A DNA stretch of 64,000 bases from Erythrobacteraceae bacterium CCH12-C2 (GCA_001556995.1 LSKF01000107.1:24044-88043); one strand, 5' to 3'. Counted from the stretch's first letter, positions 43,072-51,731 are shown. Numbers and translations are program-made. Notes: generated from the sequence alone by a model not told the origin.

Positions 43072-43436
43072 CCGGGCAACAGCCCGCGCACCGCGGTCAT
43101 GAAGGGGCTGATCGAGACGGGCTTGGAGAGATACCCCGCCGCGCCCGCCGCGCGGATCCGCTCCTCATCGCCCTTGGCGGCAAAGGCGGTCACGGCCAAC
43201 ACCGGGATTTCGCACAGCCCCCGATCGCGCTTGGCCGCCTCGATCAGATCGACCCCGGAAACCCCGCCAAGCTGGATATCCATGATGATAAGATCCGGCG
43301 AGACCGCTCGCGCCGTTTCCAGCACCACATTGCCATCGGCCACCGGCTCGACCTCGAACCCGTTGGCGCGCAGCACGTCGCAGAACAATTTCCGGTTAAG
43401 GTCATTGTCCTCGACAACCATGATCCGCTTTGTCAC
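43068..43436 (-). CDS. DivK-like single-domain response regulator
   Basis: 122-residue receiver domain with no output. The acidic pocket is in VVEDND (about 7-12), the phospho-acceptor is D53 in LIIMDIQL, T83 lies in LAVTAFA and K105 in YLSKPVS. This resembles DivK of the Caulobacter cell-cycle phosphorelay, where it works with PleC/DivJ/DivL. Whether this copy is the cell-cycle DivK is likely but not shown, since the order's genomes can hold several single receivers. GTG 43436 is used; an internal ATG at 43421 is the alternative. It overlaps the convergent PycTM stop by 4 bases. Confidence 0.85.
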   Translation of the reverse strand: MTKRIMVVEDNDLNRKLFCDVLRANGFEVEPVADGNVVLETARAVSPDLIIMDIQLGGVSGVDLIEAAKRDRGLCEIPVLAVTAFAAKGDEERIRAAGAAGYLSKPVSISPFMTAVRGLLPG

Positions 43437-43490
43437 TGCTCGCCCCGCATTCGCCCTTATTACGATTAACCTCGCGCAAAGGACAGGACA

Positions 43491-43766
43491 ATCCCGCTTC
43501 GCACGCCCTCCGAGCCGGTAAACCCGCAGACTCTGGCGCTGGCCGCGCTCGGCTGGGTGCTGGCTTGCGAAGAGCGGGCGGCCCGATTCCTTGACCTCAC
43601 CGGGCTCGATCCCGATGCCCTACGCGCGGGACTCGGCGATCCTGCGATCCTTGCCGCCCCGCTCGAATTCCTCGCCAACCACGAACCCGATCTGATCCGC
43701 GCGGCTGAAGCACTCGCTGTCACGCCTGAGGAACTGGTCGCCGCCAAGGACGCTTTAGACGCATGA
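43491..43766 (+). CDS. DUF3572 family protein, apparently using ATC start
   Basis: 91-residue family member with the conserved core NPQTLALAALGWVLACEERA, then ARFLDLTGLDPDALRAGLGD and EFLANHEPDLI. The core begins at codon 43521. Between the in-frame stop at 43467-43469 and this point no ATG, GTG or TTG occurs; the first GTG (43557) lies inside the core. AAAGGA at 43478-43483 is 7 bases from ATC 43491, so ATC is the best-spaced start, a rare but known start codon. Otherwise CTG 43533 or 43539 may be used, or the gene is decaying. Function unknown. Its stop overlaps the HAD gene by 4 bases. Confidence 0.65.
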   Translation: MPLRTPSEPVNPQTLALAALGWVLACEERAARFLDLTGLDPDALRAGLGDPAILAAPLEFLANHEPDLIRAAEALAVTPEELVAAKDALDA

Positions 43767-44383
43767 CCCGCCCCCTCATCATTTCCGATTGCGACGAGGT
43801 GCTGCTGCACATGGTCGCCCCTTTCAAGGATTGGCTGGACGCGAGCGAAGGCGTCAGCTTCCATCTCGAAGGCCACAATTTCGCCGAGGCGCTGCGCTGG
43901 AAGGAGAGCGGCGAATTGCTCGCGCCTGCCGATATCTGGCGGATGCTGGGCAAGTTCTTCGACAACGAAATGGATTCGCAGATGCCGATCGCGGGTGCAG
44001 TCGAAGGGATCAACACCTTGGCGGAAAAGGCCGATGTGGTGATCCTGACCAACCTCACTGACCATCACCGTGATGCCCGCGCGGCGCAGCTCGCCAAGGT
44101 CGGGATCAACGCGCGGGTATTCACCAATCAGGGCCCCAAGGGTCCGGCGCTGAAGGCCATCATCGACGAATACGCGCCCACCCGCGCGGTGTTCATCGAC
44201 GATCTCGCGCAGCACCATGCTTCGGTCGCCGGAATTGCCCCGCAGGTCACGCGGCTGCACCTATGCGGCGAGCCGATGATCGCCCATGCCATTGATTGCG
44301 CCCACAAGGCAGGCCATGCCGAGGCTAGGATCGACCGCTGGGACGAAGCCCTGCCGTGGCTGCTGGAACGACTGGAGGACTGA
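43763..44383 (+). CDS. HAD-family hydrolase
   Basis: 206-residue haloacid dehalogenase-fold hydrolase. Motif I is ISDCDEVLLHM with Asp9 and Asp11. Motif II appears as ILTNLTD, and motif III/IV acidic residues in RAVFIDDLAQHHAS. A small helical cap lies between motif I and II. It probably dephosphorylates a small phosphorylated metabolite. It is the second gene in a run (DUF3572-HAD-RidA-GDPD-FemAB) with overlaps or gaps of at most 4 bases between members. The substrate is unknown. Confidence 0.85.
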   Translation: MTRPLIISDCDEVLLHMVAPFKDWLDASEGVSFHLEGHNFAEALRWKESGELLAPADIWRMLGKFFDNEMDSQMPIAGAVEGINTLAEKADVVILTNLTDHHRDARAAQLAKVGINARVFTNQGPKGPALKAIIDEYAPTRAVFIDDLAQHHASVAGIAPQVTRLHLCGEPMIAHAIDCAHKAGHAEARIDRWDEALPWLLERLED

Positions 44384-44385
44384 AC

Positions 44386-44841
44386 ATGAGCTACACCGCG
44401 AAACTCGCCGAACTCGGCATCACCCTGCCCAAGGCCGCCGCGCCGGTGGCCAGCTATGTGCCGGTGGTGGTGCATGGCGGCATGGCCTATGTCTCGGGCC
44501 AACTCCCCTTTGTGGACGGCGTGGTGGTGACGGGCCGGTTGGGCGATGACGTCGGCGTTGAAGCCGGCAAGGCCGCGGCGCGCGCCTGCGGGTTGATGAT
44601 TGTCGCGCAGCTTCAAGCCGCTGGGCTGCTCGATTCGGTTGAACGGGTGGTGAAGCTGGGCGCGTTCATCAACTGCACCGCGGATTTCACGCAGCAGCCG
44701 GAAGTCGCCAATGGCGCTTCTGACCTGATGGAGCAGATCTTCGGCGGCGCTGGGCAACACGCGCGCGCCGCTGTCGGCGTGCCCGCCCTGCCGCGCGGGG
44801 CGGCGGTGGAGGTTGATGCGATCGTCGCGCTGAAGGCATGA
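44386..44841 (+). CDS. RidA-family protein (YjgF/YER057c/UK114)
   Basis: 151-residue RidA-superfamily protein. The pattern is YVPVVVHGGMAYVSGQLPFV at about 19-38, then a helix with KAAARACGLMIVAQLQ and the FTQQPEVANGASDLM region, and a C-terminal RAAVGVPALPRGAAVEVDAI with the arginine used by RidA-type enamine deaminases. Classical RidA hydrolyses reactive 2-aminoacrylate; this is the longer YjgF subgroup, whose reaction may differ. ATG 44386 is 2 bases after the HAD stop. The stop overlaps the GDPD gene by 4 bases. Confidence 0.87.
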   Translation: MSYTAKLAELGITLPKAAAPVASYVPVVVHGGMAYVSGQLPFVDGVVVTGRLGDDVGVEAGKAAARACGLMIVAQLQAAGLLDSVERVVKLGAFINCTADFTQQPEVANGASDLMEQIFGGAGQHARAAVGVPALPRGAAVEVDAIVALKA

Positions 44842-45566
44842 CGGCGCGGCCCGCTCCTGATTGGCTGACTGGTCACGAATATGCCCATCGCGGGCTGCAC
44901 CGTGAGGGTGTGCCCGAAAACTCGCGCGCGGCTGCCGAGGGTGCGATTGCTGCGGGCATGGGGATCGAATGCGATATCCAGATGAGCCGCGACAATGTGC
45001 CGCTCGTGTTTCACGATTGGGTGCTGGAGCGGCTGACCAAGGCGCATGGCAAGGTCGCCGCGCGCCCTGCCGATGAACTTTGCCAGATCCCGCTGATGGG
45101 CACCGACCAGACGATCTGGCGGCTGGAGGACTTGCTGGCGCTGGTTGCGGGGCGGGTGCCCATTCTCGTCGAGATAAAGGCCGAGCCGCATCTGGCGGTG
45201 GCTGAAGCCTGCATCGCCATCGCCAAGGTGCTGGCTGGCTATCACGGGCAACTGGCGGTGATGAGTTTTGACCTCAGGGTCGGCGAATGGTTTGCCAAGC
45301 ACGCCCCCGCTATCCCTCGCGGGATGGTGATCACCGACACGCTCGACGATGGCTACAAGAGCGCATGGCGCGCGCCCAAGGCGCTGGAGCGCGCCGCGCC
45401 CGATTTCCTCGCCTGCGATGTGCGCGACATTCCGAATGCGCTCACCACCCTGTGGCGCGAAAGCGGCCGTCCGTTGCTCACCTGGACTGTGCGCTCGCCT
45501 GAAACGCGCCAGCGCGGTCTAGCCCATGCCGACGCGCTGATCGCGGAAGGAGCGGGTCTCGGGTGA
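44838..45566 (+). CDS. Glycerophosphodiester phosphodiesterase
   Basis: 242-residue TIM-barrel enzyme that cleaves glycerophosphodiesters to glycerol 3-phosphate and an alcohol. The catalytic HRG is at residues 17-19 (YAHRGLHRE). It is followed by PENSRAAAEGA, the metal glutamate in GIECDIQMSRDNVPLVFHDW, and ILVEIKAE. No signal peptide is present, so it is cytoplasmic (UgpQ-like). It is coupled to RidA and to the FemAB-like gene on either side by 4-base overlaps. This suggests phospholipid turnover but the operon's common theme is unclear. Confidence 0.9.
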   Translation: MTARPAPDWLTGHEYAHRGLHREGVPENSRAAAEGAIAAGMGIECDIQMSRDNVPLVFHDWVLERLTKAHGKVAARPADELCQIPLMGTDQTIWRLEDLLALVAGRVPILVEIKAEPHLAVAEACIAIAKVLAGYHGQLAVMSFDLRVGEWFAKHAPAIPRGMVITDTLDDGYKSAWRAPKALERAAPDFLACDVRDIPNALTTLWRESGRPLLTWTVRSPETRQRGLAHADALIAEGAGLG

Positions 45567-46702
45567 GTGACCGCGAACTTGTTGTCCGGATCGCATCATC
45601 GGTCGGCAGCTTCGACCGGGACGAATGGAACGCCCTAGGCGGTAACGACAATCCTTTCGTCTCCCACGAATTCCTCACCACGATGGAGGATTCGGGCAGC
45701 GTCGGCCCCGGCACCGGGTGGGAGCCCGCGCCGATTGCGATTACCGATGATGCAGGGCGGTTGCTGGCGGCGCTGCCATCCTATGCCAAGGGGCACTCGC
45801 AGGGCGAATATGTGTTCGACCACAGCTGGGCCGATGCGTGGCACCGCGCGGGCGGGCGCTATTACCCCAAGCTCCAGATCGCCGCGCCCTTCACCCCGGC
45901 GACCGGCCCGCGCCTGCTGCTGTCCGATCCGGCCCTGGCCCCGCACCTGCTGAAGGGCGCAGAGGCAGTGTGCCTTCAGAACAAGATGTCTTCCGCCCAC
46001 GCGACCTTCATCGCGCCCGAACAATTGCCGCTATTCGAAGCGGGCGGGTGGATGCCGCGTTCGGACATCCAGTTCCACTGGTTCAACCGTGGCTATACGA
46101 GCTTTGATGATTTCCTCTCCGCGCTGTCATCGCGCAAGCGCAAGGATTTGCGCAAGGAACGTGCGGCGGCGGTGGAGGGGCTGACGATCCGGCACTTCAC
46201 GGGCGCAGACATCACCGAGGCGCATTGGGACGCGTTCTGGATCTTCTATCAGGATACCGGTGCGCGCAAATGGGGCAGCCCCTATCTGACGCGCGAGGCC
46301 TTCAGCCTGTTGGGCGAGCGGATGGGGGATCGGATCGTGCTGATCCTCGCCTATGATGGGGCGGTGCCGATTGCGGGCGCGCTGAACTTTGCCGGGCGCG
46401 ATGCCCTTTATGGGCGCTACTGGGGCTGCACCCGCGAGGTGCGGTTCCTGCATTTCGAACTGTGCTATTATCAGGCGATCGACATCGCGATTGCCCGGGG
46501 CCTTAGCCGTGTCGAGGCCGGGGCGCAGGGCGGGCACAAGCTCGCGCGCGGGTATGAGCCGGTGCAGACTTGGTCCGCGCACTGGATCGCCGATCCGGGC
46601 TTCCGCGCCGCCGTCGCCGATTTCCTCGAGCGCGAGCGGGCAGGCGTCGCCAGTGACCAGCAATACCTCGACACCCGCACCCCTTTCAAGAAGAGCGATT
46701 AG
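45563..46702 (+). CDS. FemAB/GNAT-like acyltransferase (DUF482)
   Basis: 379-residue protein of the DUF482 group with two GNAT-like halves as in FemAB peptidoglycan-related enzymes. Conserved segments are NPFVSHEFLTTMEDSG, YYPKLQIAAPFTPATGPRLL, and LSSRKRKDLRKERAA, followed by the second lobe with YGRYWGCTREVRFLHFELCY and GLSRVEAGAQGGHKLARGYE. The start is GTG 45563, overlapping the GDPD stop. The acyl donor (aminoacyl-tRNA or acyl-CoA) is unknown. It ends the five-gene run and is convergent with the Sel1 gene, whose stop overlaps its own by 4 bases. Confidence 0.85.
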   Translation: MSDRELVVRIASSVGSFDRDEWNALGGNDNPFVSHEFLTTMEDSGSVGPGTGWEPAPIAITDDAGRLLAALPSYAKGHSQGEYVFDHSWADAWHRAGGRYYPKLQIAAPFTPATGPRLLLSDPALAPHLLKGAEAVCLQNKMSSAHATFIAPEQLPLFEAGGWMPRSDIQFHWFNRGYTSFDDFLSALSSRKRKDLRKERAAAVEGLTIRHFTGADITEAHWDAFWIFYQDTGARKWGSPYLTREAFSLLGERMGDRIVLILAYDGAVPIAGALNFAGRDALYGRYWGCTREVRFLHFELCYYQAIDIAIARGLSRVEAGAQGGHKLARGYEPVQTWSAHWIADPGFRAAVADFLERERAGVASDQQYLDTRTPFKKSD

Positions 46703-47028
46703 GCCGCCCGCAGCCGATCCTCGGCGAGCCATTGGCGTGCCCGGCGCTGGGCCTCGGCGATTTCGCGTGCGGTCATTTCGTCAGAGATATCCGCGCGGCA
46801 AAAGCCCGCTTCCTCATGCCCCCGCGCGGCGGCAAGGTTGAACCACTTGTGCGCTTCAATGAGATCGCAGGGTGCGCCATTGCTACCCGTTGAAAAAGCT
46901 ACCCCCAGATCGAAACAGGCCCCCGCTTGACCCTGCGCCGCCCTGGCCAACCAGCGCGCCAAAGTGAGATTGCTCTCGGTTTCACGTGAAACATCGGCCT
47001 CAGCCGCAGCCATCGCGATAATGTGCAT
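46699..47028 (-). CDS. Small Sel1-repeat protein
   Basis: 109-residue protein with a Sel1-like (TPR-related) repeat: LARWLARAAQGQAGACFDLG then DLIEAHKWFNLAAARGHEEA. The C-terminus is helical (REIAEAQRRARQWLAEDRL). Sel1 repeats mediate protein contacts. I chose ATG 47028 (MHIIAMAAAEAD) because it gives the short N-terminus common in sphingomonads; GTG 47049 is the alternative start. No partner is apparent from the neighbours. It converges with the FemAB-like gene and is divergent from dksA across 273 bases, which hold no other gene. Confidence 0.78.
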   Translation of the reverse strand: MHIIAMAAAEADVSRETESNLTLARWLARAAQGQAGACFDLGVAFSTGSNGAPCDLIEAHKWFNLAAARGHEEAGFCRADISDEMTAREIAEAQRRARQWLAEDRLRAA

Positions 47029-47301
47029 GTTCAAGTCCCCGTCAGTCACCCGGTCGCCATTGAGCGACCCTCCGACGTCAAAATTCGGTGAACATGGTCA
47101 ATAATTAGTTAACGCGATTGACGCTTTGTGGCCCGCATCCTTTTGCCCCCACTTCATTCCCAAAGCCGCTTGTGCGCCATGGGGGCCTTGCCTATAGGCC
47201 CCCGCAGTGCTTCAGCTTGCTGGGACCAAGTGAGCCAATGAAAATATTCAGGCGGCAGGACACAGCGGTCAGCCCAGCGACATACGGGATGAGAGAAATT
47301 C

Positions 47302-47760
47302 ATGCCTACTGCCGCGTCTGACGAAATTGATATCCTTGAAAAGGCGAAGCGCATGCTGGCGCCGGACTACGTTCCGAGCGAGGATGAGGAGTACATGAAC
47401 GAGCGCCAGCAGGCCTATTTCAGGATGCTGCTGCTCGAATGGAAACGCTCGATCCACTCCGCCGCCGACCAGACGCTGCAATCACTTCAGGATGGTCCGC
47501 TGCGCGAGGCCGACCTCACCGATCGGGCGTCGAGCGAGACGGACTGGGGCATCGAACTGCGCACGCGGGACCGGCAGCGCAAGCTCGTGGCCAAGATCGA
47601 TGCGGCGCTGCGGCGGATTGACTCGGGCGAATATGGCTATTGCGAAGTGACGGGTGATCCGATCGGTCTGAGGCGCTTGATCGCCCGGCCGGTCGCCACG
47701 ATGACCGTCGAAGCGCAGGAAGCCCACGAACGCCGCGAAAAAATCTCGCGCGACGATTGA
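47302..47760 (+). CDS. dksA: RNA polymerase-binding transcription factor DksA
   Basis: 152-residue DksA. The coiled-coil part has the acidic tip region LREADLTDRASSETDWG, holding the D-x-x-D/A-x-x-E tip that enters the polymerase secondary channel. The zinc-finger region keeps one cysteine only: GYCEVTGDPIGLRRLIARPV then a stretch without the other three cysteines. This single-cysteine pattern is common in alphaproteobacterial DksA, which folds without zinc. Together with ppGpp it controls rRNA and amino-acid promoters. The gene stands alone, followed 187 bases later by a PilZ gene. Confidence 0.93.
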   Translation: MPTAASDEIDILEKAKRMLAPDYVPSEDEEYMNERQQAYFRMLLLEWKRSIHSAADQTLQSLQDGPLREADLTDRASSETDWGIELRTRDRQRKLVAKIDAALRRIDSGEYGYCEVTGDPIGLRRLIARPVATMTVEAQEAHERREKISRDD

Positions 47761-47946
47761 TCGGTAACGACTTTCGAAACTCTGTACCAGCCTGGGACGC
47801 AGCCCATCATTGGCGCGCGTGGAAGGCAAAAGTTTAGGACCTGTTAACCGCAAAAGCGCTACGCCCAAAACGAAGCACTGTGGCAGGGAATGCTGCAGCG
47901 GTTTTAGAACAGGCAATGGATTTACCGCCAAGGAGGCGCTCCCGGG

Positions 47947-48324
47947 ATGGCAGGGGTTGAGACACGTAGCGTCGCACGCGACAGCCTGTTTTTGCTGGCG
48001 GATGTTCGTGTCGAAAATGACGCCGAGACCCGCCGGATCCGCGTCCGCAATCTGTCGGATGGCGGCATGATGGGCGAGGGTAACCTGCGCGTGAAGCGTG
48101 GCCACCGGCTCGAAATCGAGCTGCGCAACATTGGCCCGATCGGTGGCACGGTCGCCTGGGTTCAGGACAACCGTTTCGGCATTGCGTTCGACGCGGAAAT
48201 CGATTCGCAAAAGGCACGGCGCCCGCTGAGCGTCGAGCCGGATCCCGCGCTTGGCATCGTTGCTCCTTCGCGCCTGCACCGTGCACCGCCAGCTCCTGAA
48301 CCAGCCAAGCTGCGTAAGATCTGA
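47947..48324 (+). CDS. PilZ-domain protein
   Basis: 125-residue single PilZ domain. The c-di-GMP motif D/N-x-S-x-x-G appears as RNLSDGGMMGEG, preceded by the arginine-containing VRVENDAETRRIRVRN. The second-half strands read GTVAWVQDNRFGIAFDAEID, as usual. The C-terminus is Pro/Arg-rich and unordered. It probably binds c-di-GMP and controls motility, adhesion or exopolysaccharide; the RxxxR loop is only partly visible, so binding should be checked. It is monocistronic. Confidence 0.87.
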   Translation: MAGVETRSVARDSLFLLADVRVENDAETRRIRVRNLSDGGMMGEGNLRVKRGHRLEIELRNIGPIGGTVAWVQDNRFGIAFDAEIDSQKARRPLSVEPDPALGIVAPSRLHRAPPAPEPAKLRKI

Positions 48325-48376
48325 CCGCAGGTAACTCGCGCCCAATATGGCGCGGTGCATCATCAAGCTGACCATC

Positions 48377-49870
48377 ATGACGCAACCTGCTAGTCAGGCT
48401 TTGATGCGATTCTGGCTTCCCTTGGTTCTCGCCCTGACGCTGGGTTCCTGTGGGCCTTCCAGTGGCGACGGGTCGGTTGCCGTGGCGGTGATCGGCAACC
48501 CAGAAAGCCTGTTCCAGCAAGGCGTCAGGCTATCGCCCGCAGCGCAGCACCTGCGCGCGGCGACCTTTGAAGGCATTGTCGCGCTTGATGAAGCCGGGCA
48601 GGTGGTGCCCGCGCTCGCGGAACGATGGATCGTCACGGATGACGGCCTTAGCTACATCTTCCGCCTGCGGGAAAGCACTTGGCCTGACGGTGAAGAATTG
48701 TCTGCCCCTGACGTGCGCCGCCTGCTGCGCGAATCCATTGCCCGTCTGCGCGGCACGTCGCTGGGGCTCGACCTTGCCAAGGTCGAGGAAATCCGGGCGA
48801 TGACCGGGCGCGTGATCGAGGTGCGTCTCTCTGCGCCGATGCCGGATTTCCTTCGACTGCTGGCGCAGCCCGAACTGGGCTTCGTCAAGAGCGGCAGCGG
48901 CGCTGGCCCGATGGTCATGTCACGCGACGAGACCGAAGCGCTGGTCCGGCTTTCGGCGTTGCCGCCCGAACGGCGCGGCCAGCCCGCGCGCGAGGATTGG
49001 CAAGACGTCGCCCGCCCACTATCCGTACGCGCCATGCCTGCACGTGCAGCAGTGGCCGCGTTTTCGCGCGGGGAAGTCGACCTCGTGCTGGGCGGTAGCC
49101 TCATCGACTTCCCCTTGGCAGAGGCCAGGCCGTTGTCGCGCGGTACGATCCAGGTTGATCCGACGTTGGGCTTGCTTGGCCTTGTGGTTCGGTCAGAAGC
49201 AGGATTGCTCGCTGATCCTGCGCGGCGCGAGGCATTGTCGATGGCGATCGATCGCATCGCACTGATTGAGCCGTTCAGGCTGAGCGGCTGGCGGGCCAGC
49301 AGCTGGATCGTGCCGCCCGACAGCTTTTCGGTGCCCCCCTATCCTGCTGAGCGATGGGCGGACCTTTCCCTCAACGACCGTCGCGCCATTGCAGCGTCGC
49401 GGGTGCAGGCATGGTCAGCCGAGGCCGGGAAGGCAGCTGTTGTGCGGGTCGGCTTGCCGCGCGGACCAGGCAGTGATCTTCTGCTGCGCCAGCTGACAAA
49501 TGCCTGGGCGCCGATTGGCGTTACGGTGGTGCGCACCGAGCCGGGGTCAGAGGCTGATCTGGAGCTGCGTGACAATCTCGCAAGGTATCCGGCCCCCGAA
49601 TGGTTTCTCAACCAATTCAACTGCGGGTTGAAGGCTGGGCTGTGTTCGGCCGATGCCGATGCGCTGGTTCGTGACGCGTTGGACGAGCGGGATCCCGTCG
49701 CGCGTGAACGGTTGCTAGTGGAAGCTAACGCTGCCCTGACCGCGCGTGAGGTCTATATACCGCTCGGGGCGCCTGTCCGCTGGTCCCTGGTGCGCGGTTC
49801 GCTGCAAAACTATCTCGCCAACCAATGGGGCCTGCACCCCTTGTTCCCGCTCTCCCAACCCCCCACTTAA
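48377..49870 (+). CDS. Lipoprotein peptide/solute-binding protein (SBP family 5), orphan
   Basis: 497-residue extracytoplasmic solute-binding protein of the SBP_bac_5 type. Signal and lipobox are seen as FWLPLVLALTLGSCGPSS (Cys is the lipidation site). SBP5 landmarks include ATFEGIVALDEAGQVVPALAERW-like wording (shown in parts: GIVALDEAGQ, VPALAERW), then DDGLSYIFRLRESTWPDGEE. It should bind peptides or related compounds outside the inner membrane. No permease or ATPase genes lie next to it, so it either works with a distant transporter or has another binding role. ATG 48377 is used; ATG 48347 or 48404 are alternatives. The DUF4112 gene follows by 5 bases. Confidence 0.87.
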   Translation: MTQPASQALMRFWLPLVLALTLGSCGPSSGDGSVAVAVIGNPESLFQQGVRLSPAAQHLRAATFEGIVALDEAGQVVPALAERWIVTDDGLSYIFRLRESTWPDGEELSAPDVRRLLRESIARLRGTSLGLDLAKVEEIRAMTGRVIEVRLSAPMPDFLRLLAQPELGFVKSGSGAGPMVMSRDETEALVRLSALPPERRGQPAREDWQDVARPLSVRAMPARAAVAAFSRGEVDLVLGGSLIDFPLAEARPLSRGTIQVDPTLGLLGLVVRSEAGLLADPARREALSMAIDRIALIEPFRLSGWRASSWIVPPDSFSVPPYPAERWADLSLNDRRAIAASRVQAWSAEAGKAAVVRVGLPRGPGSDLLLRQLTNAWAPIGVTVVRTEPGSEADLELRDNLARYPAPEWFLNQFNCGLKAGLCSADADALVRDALDERDPVARERLLVEANAALTAREVYIPLGAPVRWSLVRGSLQNYLANQWGLHPLFPLSQPPT

Positions 49871-49875
49871 AGAGG

Positions 49876-50307
49876 ATGGAAACGCCATTTTCCCGCCGTC
49901 CCGCCGCGCCGCGGGTGATTGATATGCAGCTGCCGGTCGGGACCGACCCGGCCTCAGTGCGCGCGCGGGTCAGCGCGATGGAAAAGCTGCTTGAGCGCAG
50001 TCTGGTGATTCCAGGGATCAACGTGCCTATCGGCCTCGACGTTTTGGTCGGACTGGTGCCCGTCCTTGGTGAGATCGTCACCATGGGCATGGGGGCTTAT
50101 ATTGTCTGGGAAGCACGCAACCTTGGCCTGCCCAAGTGGAAGCTGGCGCGGATGGGGCTGAATGTGCTGTTCGATACGGCGATCGGCGCGATTCCGCTTG
50201 TGGGCGACGCGGCCGATCTGGTGTTCCGTTCCAACACCCGGAACCTCAGGCTCATCCTCAAGCATATCGACAAACACCATCCCGAAACCCGCGTGATCGA
50301 GGGATAG
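49876..50307 (+). CDS. DUF4112 family membrane protein
   Basis: 143-residue protein. The pattern is VSAMEKLLERSLVIPGINVP then IGLDVLVGLVPVLGEIVTMG (membrane-associated helix) and MGLNVLFDTAIGAIPLVGDA (second helix), followed by RSNTRNLRLILKH. This is the DUF4112 family, small membrane proteins with two hydrophobic helices and unknown function. ATG 49876 lies 5 bases after the SBP stop, so the two are co-transcribed. It ends 36 bases before kynU. Confidence 0.87.
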   Translation: METPFSRRPAAPRVIDMQLPVGTDPASVRARVSAMEKLLERSLVIPGINVPIGLDVLVGLVPVLGEIVTMGMGAYIVWEARNLGLPKWKLARMGLNVLFDTAIGAIPLVGDAADLVFRSNTRNLRLILKHIDKHHPETRVIEG

Positions 50308-50343
50308 TTTGCTTGGGGCCAGCAGCGCGCTAGGGCAGCAGGC

Positions 50344-51567
50344 ATGACACCTGAAGACCGCGCCCGTGAATTTGACTGTGCCGATCCGCTGGCCCAGACC
50401 CGCGCGCTGTTCAGCCTGCCCGACGGCGTGATCTACCTCGACGGCAATTCTTTGGGCGCGCTGCCCAAGGCGACCCCGGCGGTACTGGCGCGGGTGGTGG
50501 AGCAGGAATGGGGCGCCGGGCTCATCGGCTCGTGGAACAACGCGGGATGGTTCGAAACGGCAAGCCGGATCGGCGGCAAGATTGCCCCACTGATCGGGGC
50601 CGCGCCGCACGAGGTGATCGCCTGCGATTCGACCAGTGTGAACCTTTTCAAGCTGATCGCGGCGGCGCTGTCGATGCGCCCGGGGCGCAAGACAATCTTG
50701 TCCGAACCCGGCAATTTTCCGACCGATCTCTACATGATCGCAGGGCTGGAGGCGCAGGGACTTGCGACACGGCGGCTGGCTGAACGGGAGCGGCTGGCCG
50801 AGGCGCTGGACGATGACGTCGCGCTGCTGCTGCTCACCCATGCCCACTACAAGACCGGCGCGCTCCACGACATGGCGGCGCTGACCCGCGCTGCGCATGA
50901 TGCTGGCGCGCTGGTGCTGTGGGACCTGTCGCATTCGACCGGAGCGGTGCCGGTCGATCTGAACGGGGTCGGCGCAGATTTTGCGGTCGGCTGCGGCTAC
51001 AAATATCTGTGCGGTGGGCCGGGAGCACCAGCTTTTGCTTTCGTTGCGGAGCGGCACCATGCAGACCTCGCGCAGCCGCTCACCGGCTGGTTCGGTCACG
51101 CTGCGCCCTTCGCGTTCACCGATGACTATGCACCTGCGCCCGGGATCGAGCGGATGCTGTGCGGCACTTCGCCGGTGCTTGGGCTGGCGGCGCTGGAGGT
51201 CGGGGTCGATCTGATTGCAGGGATCGGCGTGGAGCGGCTCTACGCCAAGTCGCAGGCGCTGTCGGAATTCATGCTTGAATGCCTGACGATGCTGGGCGTC
51301 GAACCTGAGGTGGTTAGCCCGATCGATAGCGCTGCACGCGGCAGCCACCTGTCGTTCCGCCACCCGGATGCCTATGCCATCAGCCAGGCTCTGATCGCGC
51401 GCAGGGTGATCGGCGATTTCCGCGATCCCGACGTGTTACGGCTGGGTTTTGCGCCCGCCTATCTCAGCTTTGCCGACATCGCAGCGGCTGCCCGGCACCT
51501 TGCCGAAGTGCTGATAAGAGGTGAATGGCAAAACCCCGCGTTCAGTCAGCGCGCCGCAGTCACCTGA
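50344..51567 (+). CDS. kynU: Kynureninase
   Basis: 407-residue PLP enzyme hydrolysing kynurenine to anthranilate and alanine. The N-terminal IYLDGNSLGALPKA and the active-site lysine in CGYKYLCGGPGAPAF (about 218-232) are diagnostic. The substrate loop FGHAAPFAF follows. Length is near the family norm (about 410). No other tryptophan-catabolism genes (tdo, kynB) are adjacent. The neighbour downstream is a periplasmic carbonic anhydrase across a 164-base gap; a functional link is not evident. Confidence 0.94.
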   Translation: MTPEDRAREFDCADPLAQTRALFSLPDGVIYLDGNSLGALPKATPAVLARVVEQEWGAGLIGSWNNAGWFETASRIGGKIAPLIGAAPHEVIACDSTSVNLFKLIAAALSMRPGRKTILSEPGNFPTDLYMIAGLEAQGLATRRLAERERLAEALDDDVALLLLTHAHYKTGALHDMAALTRAAHDAGALVLWDLSHSTGAVPVDLNGVGADFAVGCGYKYLCGGPGAPAFAFVAERHHADLAQPLTGWFGHAAPFAFTDDYAPAPGIERMLCGTSPVLGLAALEVGVDLIAGIGVERLYAKSQALSEFMLECLTMLGVEPEVVSPIDSAARGSHLSFRHPDAYAISQALIARRVIGDFRDPDVLRLGFAPAYLSFADIAAAARHLAEVLIRGEWQNPAFSQRAAVT

Positions 51568-51731
51568 GCTGCCGCTATCGTTGCCGGTTGGCACGGCATT
51601 ATCGCATAATCGCGGAATTTCCAATTTTCGCCGCGCTGTCAGGCCCCGCCGCGGCGCGGCTTGTCATTGGTCTGGTGCAGCAGATAGTCTTGCATCCAAG
51701 CGACCAGATGGATCACTGGGAGAACGCGGGC

